This document shows, piece by piece, positions 34,901 through 47,640 of a stretch of DNA of 64,000 nucleotides. The position numbers were made by a program, and so were the translations under genes. How positions within the stretch are numbered: position 1 is the stretch's first letter; every line of letters starts with the position of its first letter. The notes beneath the pieces were generated by a model, which had not been told where the DNA came from, searched no databases, and saw only the letters and a program-made list of their open reading frames with translations. The stretch is from positions 3,147,835-3,211,834 of the forward strand of contig JAQFVV010006312.1 of the NCBI GenBank assembly GCA_028023455.1. The letters run 5' to 3'. The stretch comes from Epiperipatus broadwayi (Eukaryota > Onychophora > Udeonychophora > Euonychophora > Peripatidae).

Positions 34901-36925
34901 ATATTGGCACCAATATATAATGCACACAAGTATGAAATATTAAATATTTTAACTTATAAGACTTAATGGATATGAATAAAATGCAACCAGTTTGTGTGAA
35001 TAATAATTGAAGAACTAAGATAATTATTAAACAATGATATTATTTATAAATACCATTCTATAAATTTGTACATTTATACAATTCCTATGCAATGAAATAT
35101 AATTTATTGTTTTCCAATTTAAATTGATAAATGACTTTTATTATTTAGTACACCTGTATGCAAATGTGAATCAAATAAAAAGCAAATAAATAAATAAATA
35201 AATATTATATATATTTATAATTACAACATATTCATGTAATTTAAGCTATAAAATGTCTTTAAAATAAATAAACAAACATATGTTCTAAAATCAACTTTCA
35301 TCATTTTTAAAATTTTATTATTCAAAAGAAATTTGTAAGTTAGTTTCTAAAGATTTCAGTTGTATATTCTTTCTTAAAGATATATTAAATGTTACATAAA
35401 AAAATGATAGACAATAAAATATAAGATAATTTTTTTTTGTTACCATCTATCTGCTTTAGTGTCCAGTCATTTTAAAATCAGCTAGTTATTTACAGCAATT
35501 TCACTTATTTTATTCATCCTAAAATGGCTTGAAGTGATGTTAAAATATGTACATATTATAAGTAAATTAATAGATTTGCTTCTTGTTGTTAAAACAATTA
35601 ATTTCAGTCATTTCCTGGATATTCAATTATATATGTGGTTAAGTTGAATATTATTTTTGGATCATTAAGAAATTTGGAAGTTATAACAGAATGGATCATT
35701 ACAATTATAATAGCTATTTTTTAACTTATTTAAGAATGCCGGTTTACTTTTGAGGTTTTATGCTTCACAAAGTTTCCAATGTTGTTAGATGGGCAAGTAT
35801 AAGAGGCAAAGTGCCCCAAATGATACAAGTTGTACTTATCAATTCATCTTTCATATTAAACCTTAATCCAATAAATATTGTAATGAAATTATGATAAGAG
35901 TTTGGAGAAATAATGAATGAAAGTTATGTCCTCTTCTTTTTTATTGCTTTTTCTCATTAAATAGAAATCATAATAATAATGACTATTCCCCTGCGCTCCA
36001 TAGCCAGCTCCTAGCCTATTATTGTAAAATCACATGCTGATATAAAAAAAAAATCTTTAACACTATTGTTTAGCAATTTTAAAATATTTTTTTAAATAAA
36101 ATAAAAATAATAATATTAATAAAAAAAATACATATATATTACATTGAAAAATTTATGTTGTAATTTACAAATGAAATGGATATTTAAACAACCAGAATAA
36201 TACTACTGCATCTTTTATAATTTTTTTAAAATAAATAAATAAATAAAGTTTCAATATAATTATATTTACCGATTTAAATACCACTGCTAACGATTATTTC
36301 TTTATGCATACACTCATAATTATATACATATATTGCCATTATAATGATCTATCTCAAAACAAAGCATATATCATAATAAATAAATAAACCTGGATTAAAT
36401 AACAATAAAACAATTAATAACAATAACACCAACAACTTATTTACAAATTTTTAAGTAAAACAATATCAAAGACATTTTTTAAAACCATACTAGAACTTCA
36501 AAAAGTAAGGATGGATTTTCTATCCTGTACAATATATACATTTTAAATGCTTAGACAGAAAATCTAGATTTTTTCAAAAGTTTTACTAGCTGGGCATGCT
36601 TTCGACCATCCAAGTTAGATTCATAGCACTCATAATTTGAAAAAAGAGCCATGTAGCATTTATATATGGTCAAAATTATATAAATAGAAAATTTACTAGT
36701 TCCATTTTTTTGACAGTGCAATACTGGTATCTTTTTTTATTAACAGCATGAAGATTCTTAGAAATGAAACACGCCTCTTTTATTTTGCATTTGCAATCAT
36801 CACACAATATCCAAATTTACAGGGTCAAAGATATAGCCAGAACTTCTCTTAGCAGTTATGTAGATATTTATGTTGTGTGTTTCTAGTAGCAATATTTGCC
36901 TGGGATTTTCCATAATACACTAAAG
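31901..36925. other. AT-rich stretch without a recognisable gene
   Basis: Five kilobases with no convincing frame, RNA or transposon domain. An (AAAT)n tract lies at about 35,187-35,204 and another near 36,230. Confidence 0.5.
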
Positions 36926-36929
36926 TTTT

Positions 36930-37215
36930 TATGAACACATTCTTTTCCAACAAATTATAAGTTGTATCTGTAGATATTGATTTCTCTCAACTTGTGTTTT
37001 TCTAAAAGTAAATATTTTTAAATAAAGTATGAATCTAAGAACATTATTCTTCTAAAAAATAAATATTACATAAATATTTTTTTTTCCACAAATAACTTTA
37101 AATATGTAAATAAACTATGAAGAACATACATTTTCATTTTCAAAGTACAAACAAAATAATGAATACTTTCAATAGGTCTTGCAAGCATTCTCACATAAAG
37201 AGAACAAAAAACTAC
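36930..37215 (+). repeat. Dispersed repeat family D, copy 2
   Basis: Counterpart of 25,870-26,170 in the same orientation; see there for the shared blocks. Confidence 0.45.
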
Positions 37216-38870
37216 CAATTTGCCTAATTTTTAGCTTGGTTATAGTATATTATTATGCTCACTACTCAGATTTCTATTTTTTTTTAAATTAATAAATCAA
37301 TATTATTTTAGTTCTAGCTTTTGCCACCGGATTAACATAAAATTGGGAAAATGACATTAAAGTTAGCTACAATCAGCAGCTTTAATGCTCCATAAAACTA
37401 CTAGAGAAATTACTACAAGATTAATATTTTTTTCAACTTTTTTATGAAAATATATTGGCTATGTAGCACTGAAAAATGGTAAAATGATTTGATATCAGAA
37501 GCTGCTGCAATATTTTTTTAGTTTCAGTTTTTAAATAACTGTAAATAAATTTTTAACATGAAATTGCAATACTTTTTGTTTTATATATTATGTACATTTA
37601 AGAATCAATATCTTACACATATTCTAATAGCAGTCAAATTTCAACCTGTTTTTAATAATTCAGTGTTTTCTTTAACATATGGAGCGATAGAGTTGCACAT
37701 TAACTAAGTTCATATTTAGCCAAACAGAAAACTAGAAATGTAGAGGCGAATGTGGTGATTTTATTAGTAATAACACAGAAATAGTCTTTGATACATGATT
37801 TTAATTATTGTTTTCATATTGTATAATATCTTAGATGAATTAGTGTTTGTCTTTCCCCCTAAAATTAACTCTCTTAAATAAAAAAAAAAGGCTCTGTATG
37901 AATAGTTTAATTATTTTCTGCATACCAATACACTATCACAAATATAGCAATCATTATAAAAATATTAAATCTTTAAACCTAATTGATAGTCAACAAATAA
38001 ATAAATAATATAATGAACTCATATAGTCAAACAATTTCAAACAATAATGTTTTATAAGTAATACAAGCATAAACAGCAAAGAAAGAAAATTTGTATATTA
38101 TCAATAGTGTTTGAAAGTTTCCATAGCACAGTCATTGATAAGACATATTTTTAGCTTATTTACAATAAATAACCTCACAATTTAATTTGTTTATATATAT
38201 TATAATGGCACATGGAAAAGATGATGTTTTTTATTTAATATCTCCACGGATTTGATCAGTATTTATAATGGTATGTGTATGTATTAAAGGAGGGCAGCTA
38301 GCTAATCTTTATATTAATGAGATTTGATGCATAAATTATGAGACCCTTTATAAATATTTAAAGTTACATAGCGCTATAAAATAAATGCTTATTTCTATCT
38401 ATTAATAAATTTGAAAAGAGTCTAAATAATATATTAAGAAATTAAAGAGGTCTTTTATTAATTTCAAAATATATTCTAATACCAAATAATCTATAATCTC
38501 AAAGGCAATTATAACATTTATTAAGCATAATATATTACTGGAATTTGTTGTGATAAGTGAATAATAATGAATAAGATTTGTCTTATTTGTATTTTGATAT
38601 GAAAATAAATTAACAAGAATCATTTACATTTTATTTACAATAGAATTGAAGTATGGAAAACAAAAATAAGTTTATTAACTTTAGTAAATTCAATTATTAT
38701 GACAAACTGTAATTCATTGTGATATTTACAAGCAGAAAATAAATTAGTATCAAGATTAATCTTTTTCATAAATCCTGTTGGAATTCTGGAAAGAGAAAAA
38801 CTAAACAAAAGGAAATTACTAATCATTTTTTGAATATTCTTAATTCTAATATTTAATATTTTGTTTTGTT
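37216..38870. other. AT-rich stretch without a recognisable gene
   Basis: Only short frames of low complexity were seen. Confidence 0.5.
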
Positions 38871-38872
38871 TT

Positions 38873-38937
38873 GATATATATATATTGTATCGATCCGGAG
38901 AAAACGACTATGCTCGTTACAATATATATATATATAT
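38873..38937. repeat. (TA)n interrupted by a 36-bp GC-richer insert
   Basis: The tract is split at 38,886-38,921 by a unique block containing CGATCCGGAGAAAACGAC. The insert begins TGTA and ends TACA, so it has 4-bp inverted ends within (TA)n. Confidence 0.7.
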
Positions 38938-40189
38938 GCATACATATAAAGTGCCTATCTATTCTACTCACTCACACCCATTGTGGTATTATGGGTTAAA
39001 TATGTGTCCACTTGAATATTTTAATTCAAATAAATAAAAAATATTTTACCTGACATGACAATATTTTCTTTAAAAGTTCTAAATAAAAAAATAGCATGCT
39101 TATAAATAATAAATATATGTTAAAAAATATTGTTTGATTTTTTTTAAATTAAAAAAAAAGTCTGACTTTTTTAAAGTTTTTATGAATAACTTTTTATCTT
39201 GATTTTTTCAAAGTTAATAAAATTTAAAATGTCTTAAAAACAACTAGAGTTCTAAGAAAATGTTTGTTTTTTAACCTTATGTGAAATAATCTATTGTTCT
39301 TGGTCTTTACTTAGATGGTGATCAAATAATTCCTGGAATGTCATGCCCGGATGATCCATATAGATGTAAACATTTACTCACCAAGGGCTTTCTTCAATAG
39401 TAGTAGACTTATAATCATTTTATAGGTAGAACTATCTTTTAATTTTCTTAAATATTTTTGCTGCATAATCATGTTAAAATGATTTTTTACTTTTGCCAAA
39501 TATAGCTGAGATCTTGGCCAGTGCATTGGCAGAATACTGGAAAGGATCAGGCAATCAAAACCCCTTTGTATTCTATTATCTTTTTAGTCAGACATTTTTC
39601 AAGTTCTACAATAAATCAGACATCTGAAGGTTTCCAAAAAAGTATTAACAGTTAGTAAAAGCTTTTTATTTCTTTTAATATATTAAAAGTTTTAAGATCC
39701 TTGCCTTTATATAAGCATTGTTATTACATTTTTCAAATACAAACATGATATCTAATTGCCATTATATATTTTTTATAGAGTTATACATACATTTTCAACA
39801 CTATTTAGAACTTCCAAGGTCAAGAAAATATTCTTAAAATATTTTAAATAATTTTATACAAAAATTTATGAACTCTGAACACACATACAAAGAACAAACT
39901 TTCAATTAAAATATAATTAATAATCTAACTAAAGATACATACCAATAAATAACATAATTAAATTAAATAAATCAAGATTTAGTATATGATCATAATTACA
40001 TGATATCTATTTATAACTTATTTAAATAATTTATTTGTATTTAAAAGAAACAATCTGAAATTGTTTTATCTTTTTTTTTTAAATAAACATTTTAAAGTAA
40101 AAAACAAACTTACATAAGAATAAAAAAATTAGACACAAGAAAACATTTTTATTTTAATGTAAAATTTGATATAGGGATATTATTACAAT
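38938..40189. other. AT-rich stretch without a recognisable gene
   Basis: No gene or repeat family could be assigned. Confidence 0.45.
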
Positions 40190-40415
40190 ATGTAAGGTTT
40201 AAATAAACAATTTTTATATTCCAATGTTTACTTGAAAGCAAGATTATTTAAAAATGAGTTTGATTAAAATCTTTGCCTTTTGTAATAGTATTGAACCAAT
40301 AGAAAAAAAAGCTTTATTTAAAGTATGCATAAATTACTCTCAAACTTTAATACCAAATTAAATTTTTCAGTGGTATTTAATGTTCAAACACATTTATTAA
40401 GATGCATAGATTGCA
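40190..40415 (+). repeat. Old repeat flanking array 4, related to flanks of array 3
   Basis: TTATTTAAAAATGAGTTTGATTAAAA and CTTGAAAGCAAGATTATTT here resemble TTATTTAAAATGAGTTTGATTAAAA at about 57,555 and TTTGAAAGCAGGATTATTTT at about 59,163. CTTTAATACCAAATT matches the AACATTAATAACAAATT block after array 3. Confidence 0.45.
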
Positions 40416-41400
40416 TAAAATTAAAAAGAAAGAATTTCACTTATTTTTAATATATGCATCTTACTGATTATAATGATAGTTCAATGATGCTGCATTGAGT
40501 GCAGAGGAAACTCTCAAACCCAAATATAAAATAGAAACTTTATAAAGATAAGAGTAAATATCTTATCTCTAATCTAAATTCAGATTTATATAGGCCAATC
40601 TGAAGCATCTTGATTTGAGAGAGTGAAGATGTTACTCTGTTAACTTTTATATCTATTATTTTTTTACATACATTAACTTTAGTGAAATCTTTTTATTTAC
40701 TACATGTTAATATTATGAATTAATAGAAATTATGTAATGTTGAAATTTATTTATTAAGTGCATAATAGATTGTATGAAATTAAAAAGAAAGAATTTCACC
40801 TCTTTTTTAACATATGTGCCTTACTGATTTTTGTAATATCTCAAAGATGCTGTATTGAATACAGAGGAAACTCTCTAATCCAAATATAAAAGAGAGACTT
40901 TATAAAGATAAGGATGGCCATTTTATCTCTAACCTAAGTTCTTATTATATAAGCTAATCTAAGGGGTCTTGGTTTGAGAGTGCAAAGATGTTAGTCTGTT
41001 CACTTTTACATTTATTACTTTCTTATATACATTAACATTCACAAAATCTTTTATCTATGTGCTTAATAAATAAATTTGAACATTACCTAATTCCTATTAA
41101 TTTGTTAATATTAACACAAAAGATTTTGTGAATGTTAATAAAGAAATTAAATGAATGTAAAAGTGATAAAAATAACATTTTGACCATCTCAAACCAAAAT
41201 GTTTCAGATAGACCTATATAAACCAGAATTTAGGTTAGAGATAAAGTGGCCACTCTTATCTTTATAAAGTATCTATCTTGTATTTGGGTTTGAGAGTTTC
41301 ATCTGTACTCAACAGCTGCTGGACTATTATAAAAATTAGTATATGTATAAAAAAGGTGAAATCCTTTTTCTTTAATTCGATTGTATTTAACTAGAAATTG
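40416..41400. repeat. Inverted array 4: two forward monomers and one inverted, unit about 360 bp
   Basis: AAATTAAAAAGAAAGAATTTCAC begins (split here) at about 40,418 and 40,778, a period of 360 bp, and its inverse GTGAAATCCTTTTTCTTTAATT closes the array at about 41,354-41,375. Forward copies run to about 41,065. The junction is flanked by a perfect 22-bp inverted pair (41,031-41,052 and 41,118-41,139). Each monomer has a near-palindrome around AGTGGCCACT, best preserved at 41,248-41,272. Confidence 0.8.
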
Positions 41401-43400
41401 GGCTGCTCTGTTTTTTGATGGAAATTTTCAGGCTACTGATGGTGCTAGTTATGACAAATTATTTTATTTTTTGATATGAACAATTGCATTTTGAAAAATT
41501 GTATAAATTTCTACATAAAAGCAAATTAAAGTTAATATTATGCAATATTATTTTACATTGTGTGAAAGAAAATTAAACAACATCAAGTAGTACAAAATAT
41601 AATTGGAGTGATAAACTCCTAAATTTTCTACCCACTGAAAAACTCTAATATTAAGACTATTTATATAATGAACAAAAATGAAATAACTTTCATTAGGACG
41701 ATATTGTTTCTTTAAAAAATCATATAAGTAATAGCTTAAAAAATGAAAGACATTATTCGTTGGTTGCATTGATAGCTTTAACATTGGATGGATTGCACTA
41801 AATTTTCCAAAAAATAGAAGTTGCGAGTTTATCTTTTAATTATATATATAATAATTATGAAAAAATAGTTAATATAAATGTAAGAAAAATCATGGATACA
41901 TATATTTCTATTCTTTAAATCATATTCAATGTATATAAAAAAATATGCACAGTCAGTTTTAACGCATTATTAGTGCCAAAAATCATAATCATAGCTTTTC
42001 TTACTTATACCAAACATTGTTTAAAAATGAAAGAATAACTCTGATTATGATGCTCATTGTCAAAAATATATAAACCTAAATAAAACTGGTAGTGTTTATT
42101 TTTTAAATTATGCATTGAATACTTCGTTGTTAGTTTTAAAAAATAACTGTTATTCATAAAGCAATAAAAAAAAATACACAGCATTAAAATTTATTTTTCT
42201 TAAAATCATTTCACAAACAGAATTTATTTTTTCAATTTCTGATTATACAAACTATGTTTGCTGCTCTTACATCTGCTATTTTACTGCTGGGTTAAACTAC
42301 ACAGAATACTTTGTAATTATGATTACGTTCTTACTTAGGGCATTCACTACTATAATTATTAAAACAGGTAAAACTCACTATACGTATTGCCACACACAGC
42401 AAACTAGAGTAATCAATGGATGCCTGTTTTAATAACAATTATACACAAGCATAAAAGGTGGATGTCATGTGATGTTTATTTACTATAATTATTGGTTTAC
42501 AAATATAAGGCTACAAATTTTAATCATACTTTGCAATTAAACAATATTTACAGCATTGATCTAAGAATGTCAATAATAGTTTTAAAATAAATACTATTTT
42601 TATTTTTTGGGGAAAAAAAAATTCTTTAAATAAATCTAAAAACAAAAATATAATGTAAAAGTATCCTCTATTTTTTTTAAAAGTAAACAGACGAGGAGAA
42701 TACAGAGGTTTTTTTTTTAGTTTTTACAATCAAATTCCAGCCATTTATACCGACAATTTCGAAGAAATATTTATCAAAATACACCCGCATTAGTTAGACT
42801 GCAAGATGACTAAGATGTAAGACGGAATAACTTCTCTCCAAAACTTTTTATAACCGTTTGGTGTGAAGTATTTTGTGGATTAAAATGAAAAACAAAAAAA
42901 GTGAAAACAAAGGTTACTTAAATCACTTGAAGTTTATCGATTAAATGGTGATGTGGAAATTCTTTAAAAGTGTAAAAATGCTAATCTATTATTATTCATT
43001 TGCGAGGTATTTATGTTGTACTGGATTGATTAATAATAATGATCTTTAAAAATGTGAGAAATAATTATACTAATGATTAAAAGAAATCTAATAGGGTAGC
43101 AAACAAATTGATAAAAATATAATATAAATTGTATGTATAAAATAAATTGACAATTTCGAAAATATATGAAAATATAAAAAAAAAAATAATAATGGTATGA
43201 AAGAAAAGACGACTGCCAACTGATAAACTAACGGATTCTATATTACTATAAGAAAATGCGATGACCTATTCATAGATTTAAAAATTTTAGATTTGCGAGG
43301 GCTTACAGCATTCATAATATAAAACAAAAGTTAATGTTTTATTAAAAAAAAAAAAAAAAGATTAATAAAAGCAAAAAAAAAAAAAATACCAACAAAATAG
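41401..43400. other. AT-rich stretch without a recognisable gene
   Basis: No gene is supported. The 78-codon minus frame at 41,548-41,784 shows no family signature. Confidence 0.5.
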
Positions 43401-43406
43401 AATATT

Positions 43407-43421
43407 GGTGACATCTAGCGG
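43407..43421 (-). promoter_or_regulatory. CTCF-like motif
   Basis: The minus strand reads CCGCTAGATGTCACC, close to the vertebrate/insect CTCF core CCASYAGRKGGCRS (two mismatches). Motif match only. Confidence 0.2.
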
Positions 43422-43834
43422 AAATTTGAAATATTAAATATTTTCTCCCACGTTTTTTTTTTTTTTTGTGAAATTATTTCTTAGACTACTGTATATACTT
43501 TTTTGACATTCCCAAAACCAAAATTAATTTTCCTTAAAAAATTCTCATCTAAAAAGACAATGACTAATTTTAAAAATAAAAAATCAAAATTATTTTTTTA
43601 TCATAATCATTAGTAATCCCAGTGGTATAAAGTAGTAAATATTGGTATAGTAATACAAATGATTTACTTTTTCTTTCTTATTACGAATTTTTTTTTATCT
43701 ATTAGTTAATTCATACCAATATATATATAATTATTACTGTTATTAAAAACAATATTTTATTGATGATCAAGTATTAAATGAGTAAAATTATCACATGATC
43801 ACCATAATGCTACTTAGGGCTCAGCTTTGCAATC

Positions 43835-45640
43835 AATAAATGACAGAAGGTGTATGCATTTAAATCCCTATCTAGTACCTACTGATCCAATATCTCCAGA
43901 CTAATTTCTGGCTCATAGATTTTATCATTGAGCCTTGGCTCTGAGAGCAATGCACCTAAATCATTGGATCTAATGCAACCCTTTAGCCGCTACATTTTAC
44001 CTTTTTAATTAACTATATAAAGCAAACAGCCCAAACTGAAAACACAATAATATCTTCAATCCAAGATAATTTGCCTGAATAGTCATATAATTCTGAACCC
44101 AGTTCAGAAATTATATACTTTGAGTCTTGGCATTTTTAATAACCATAGCCACCAATATCCTTTGACTAGGATTTGTATTAAATCATGAAAAAAATCACGT
44201 GACTTCTTATGCTTACACAAGCAAATAGTAGCAATTTAAAAACTAATCTGGAGATAATTAATGAGTAGAGCATAGATAGGGATTTAAATGTATCTCCTGG
44301 AATTTATTGATAATTATAAACTGTACTAGATGATACTATCGTATACAGAAAATTGCTATTACTTTATGACCAAGTGTTGTTCATGTCCATATATTTTATA
44401 TTAAGTGTAACTACTCAACTTGCGTTTGACAAAAAACTTATCATATATATATATAATTACAAAATTCATTAAGCATTTTTAATTAGCAACATATAAATGC
44501 AATGGTTCATTGAAATGAATGCTATAGCCTTAAAATTCACATACTGGGATAATATTCCAAATAATGGCAAATGATAATGAGGACATTGATAATTAAATAT
44601 TAATATTTTATCATATTCTCTAATTATAATTAATTTCTAATTTTAATACTTAACTTTGTTTAAACTTTTAATTTACTAAATATATTTTGTCTTAAGAAAA
44701 CTGTATGATATAGAAATTAGTATATCACCTTGCATTATCAATACCTGAGTTCAAATTTGGAATGTTATGAACAATTTTTCTAGCAGAGGATTCCCCAAGA
44801 GAACTTGGAATTATTTTATGTAAGTGATTTAGCTATTTAGTGGATACTAAAAAAAACAAACACATCTTATGTCAAATATTAAGTTTTGTTTGAATCTGCT
44901 CTAGCTAAACTTCAGAATTTTTTTCAGGATACAAACTTACATCTTTCCCTCACATAAACGGTTCAATGAAGAAAGTAGATTTCATCATATCTTCTATAGA
45001 AAATGGGTATACAATTATTATTAGGTAAAGAGTAAGATGTTAGATTAATCTGAAATACTCTGGAGAATATCATGCCCTGATTATAGTAACAAAGAAGTCG
45101 ATTAAAATACACAGCCTTTTTACTAGCAGTGATAATAATATTGTACCACTAACACCTCACTATCCTCCAATATACAATTCAAATACACAAAACTCTCCAT
45201 ATATACCATCTTCTAACAACAATCAATGATCCAGACTTGTATTTTGAATTGTTTATAACAATTATTTGATATGAGATATTCATGTGATGTTTAGTGGTTT
45301 AACACCAATCCTCCTAATAGGATAGTGGTGCTATGTTGTTAAAGACCAAAGACACCAAAATGTATGGGTACTGAATTGAGTCAGACCCATATGACTATAT
45401 AACTATTGAGCTTGTATTGAAAATATTAATAGTGTTTTCAATTTCATTCTCATAGTTTTGTAGTTAAATAGAGTTAAAAGGTGGGTGCTGGAGGGTTGCA
45501 TTAGATCCTAAGATCTAGGTGCAGTGCTCTCAGATCCAAGGCTCCTCACTGATGAAGGCCACAAGCCAGAAACTAGTCTGGGGATATTGGATGAGTAGGC
45601 ACTAGATAGGGATTTTATCACAGCCTTCTCATCCATTATT
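43835..45640. mobile_element. 1.8-kb fold-back structure related to family B
   Basis: The arm at 43,835-44,130 is the reverse complement of 45,330-45,640, diverged but continuous. Landmarks of the right arm are GGGTTGCATTAGATCC, TAGGTGCA.TGCTCTCAGA, CCAAGGCTC, AGCCAGAAA.TAGTCTGG, GATATTGGAT.AGTAGG and TAGATAGGGATTT. The segment AGCAGAAACTGGTCTG of the 17.5-kb family B insertion is recognisable in it. A third, partial copy lies at about 44,225-44,300. No coding region was recognised in the 1.2-kb interior. Confidence 0.65.
44700..44772 (+). repeat. Degenerate tRNA-like SINE head
   Basis: ATAGAAATTAGTATATCACC resembles a tRNA D-arm region and is followed at the right distance by a B-box-like GAGTTCAAATTTGG. 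No clean cloverleaf or target duplication was found. Confidence 0.3.
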
Positions 45641-45713
45641 CTCTTGTTAACAAGATCACTACTATATGAGAGTTTTGCTGTATTTTAATAATTTGTACTT
45701 AGTTTAGCGTTAA

Positions 45714-45855
45714 GTACAGAAATAGACGTCAAGCGTTGTTAGCCGAGAGGTCATCGCAGCCGCCTTGCAAGCAAGTAGTTGGTTGCAGACGGTTGTGGGT
45801 TCGCGACCCGGCCGATGCTATGACATATGAGGAAAAAAAAAGGTACAGAAATAGA
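45714..45855 (+). mobile_element. tRNA-derived SINE with target-site duplication, copy 1
   Basis: A 116-bp insertion (45,727-45,842) is flanked by the 13-bp duplication GTACAGAAATAGA (45,714-45,726 and 45,843-45,855). It has an RNA polymerase III A box (TTAGCCGAGAGG, about 45,739) and B box (GGGTTCGCGACCC, 45,797-45,809), a short ATGCTATGACATATG tail and an A-rich end. The long variable-arm-like middle suggests a Leu/Ser-type tRNA origin, which is uncertain. It is much richer in G+C than its surroundings. No host function is implied. Confidence 0.85.
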
Positions 45856-45859
45856 TGAA

Positions 45860-46900
45860 TATCTGTATGTTAGCCATAAAAATATACAGGAGCATATAAA
45901 TATTACGATACAATTTTCATCACTGGTCTTTAAACTACAGGATTTTTTTTATATTTATCTGTACGTGTATATGTAATAGTTTGATTTCACAATTGTAAAA
46001 TATATATTTTTTATTTCCGCGAATTATTAGATACAGCAATGTATTTTGAATGCGCGAGATTTGTATTTGTCAACAAATTTAAAGCAAATGAAGTCAAAAA
46101 ATAATAAAATTTAACGAAATATATTTTTAATACTATATCATGATGCACTGGATTTAAACAATTTAAATTTTGAAAATTTAATACACTTGCTATTATAAAA
46201 GATTATAATGAATACTAGAAATTTAAATAATATAATTAGTTAATTGCAGTAACGGCTAAGATTAAAGAGCACTGAGTTTTCAAGATTAAAATGTAATTCT
46301 ATATTGTGATTAACTGACCTCTAGTGACATTTTCTTTAAGTACATCCACTATACGAATACTGTATATATTTGGGTATTTATCAGTTAATACTGGCAAAAT
46401 AAATAATTTTATTTTACTATTTTACTACAAATAAATCAACACGGCATTGCCAAAACTGAAACAAAATCAAAAAAACCTTTAATAAAAAAAGAAAATATAT
46501 ATTTGTTTAATTAACATTCAGAACAAGTAGGTAAATAATTCATATGCACATTTATTTTTATGATATTAGTTTAAATTGATTTAATTAATAAGGAATGACA
46601 ATCAGTATCAAATTACCACTAACGATCGAGAAATTTATTGCCTTTTTGAATAAATGTATCCATTTCCCTCGAATTGTGGACTTATTTTTAACAAAAAACT
46701 TTACAAGATTATATAAAATGGTATACATAAAGAAAAAAAATCAAAGCAAAATTAATATAAAAATAATGTATGCTATTTTAATAGGCATTGTTGTTAATAG
46801 AAAATATTATAGTATCATTAGTTTTGTTTTATTTAGACGGCTAAAAAAATTGTTTGTTTGTTTTTTTAAAAAATAAAAATATAAAAGTTATACTTTAATA
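45860..46900. other. AT-rich stretch with one CTCF-like motif
   Basis: No gene is supported. The 93-codon frame at 46,595-46,876 is lysine/isoleucine-rich and low in complexity. At 46,314-46,330 the minus strand reads TGTCACTAGAGGTCAG, close to the CTCF core and in the same orientation as the motif at 43,407. Confidence 0.4.
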
Positions 46901-46904
46901 TATA

Positions 46905-47035
46905 TATTTTTTCCCCCTACAGTACAGGCATTTTCATACCTGCACTCCAATATGTAGTATATAGGGGGTTTGAACTCAGATTTTCACACGACCTTCAACT
47001 ATCCACGCTATCTCATACTGCTGACACACTTGATC
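46905..47035 (-). repeat. Degenerate tRNA-like SINE head
   Basis: The minus strand reads GTATGAGATAGCGTGGATAG followed by a B-box-like GAGTTCAAACCCCC, the order and spacing of a tRNA-derived promoter. It is decayed, with no target duplication seen. Confidence 0.35.
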
Positions 47036-47524
47036 ACACACATGTTGAAAAGATAAACAATCACCAATATTCATATTTCGTGCTAAATCAGCACTCGTCA
47101 GTTGGTCCAGATTATCATCTCCACACATATATACAATCAATGCTTAGCTTATATTAAGATAGCCAATCTTCATACTTTATAATTACAAATATTTATATTT
47201 TATTGTTATTTATTTAATTAAAGACAATACTATAATCGAAGAAAACATTGAAAATATTAAATACAACCTTAGTGGTGGAATTATCCTAGATATTTACAAG
47301 TTATTAATTATTGATTAAATAATATTTTAAAAAAGAGTAAACATTCTTTAAGAGCGGTAATCAATAACAACTAAAAGTCAAATAAAGTACTAAAAGAATA
47401 TCTAACTATACTATTTGGAAGATCGGACAAGAAAATAAATTATTTGTCCTATTTATTATTTGGTTAGCCTAATAGTCTTTTCATTAAGTAAAAAAATAAA
47501 ATGGCTTTATTACTCAGAGGTTCA

Positions 47525-47640
47525 AATGAATTAGAGCATTGGAAGTCAAAGAATTAAGCATGATTCAAGAACTTTAAACTCCAGAGCCTGCTCTCCTTAC
47601 TACTACATTAACCAATGCTCAATGTCTTTATTACTTTTCT
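47525..47640 (-). repeat. Degenerate tRNA-like SINE head
   Basis: The minus strand reads GAGCATTGGTTAATGTAGTA, then AGCAGGCTCTGGAGTTTAAA and TTCTTGAATC, resembling A box, anticodon arm and B box. GAGCATTGG and CCAATGCTC also form an inverted pair at its ends. Confidence 0.35.

Noticed and set aside
45727-45842. Functional tRNA gene
   Set aside because: A poor cloverleaf, an A-rich tail, flanking target duplications and a second copy at 54.5 kb identify it as a SINE.
46595-46876. 93-codon plus-strand frame
   Set aside because: Its lysine/isoleucine-rich low-complexity composition is typical of AT-rich non-coding DNA.
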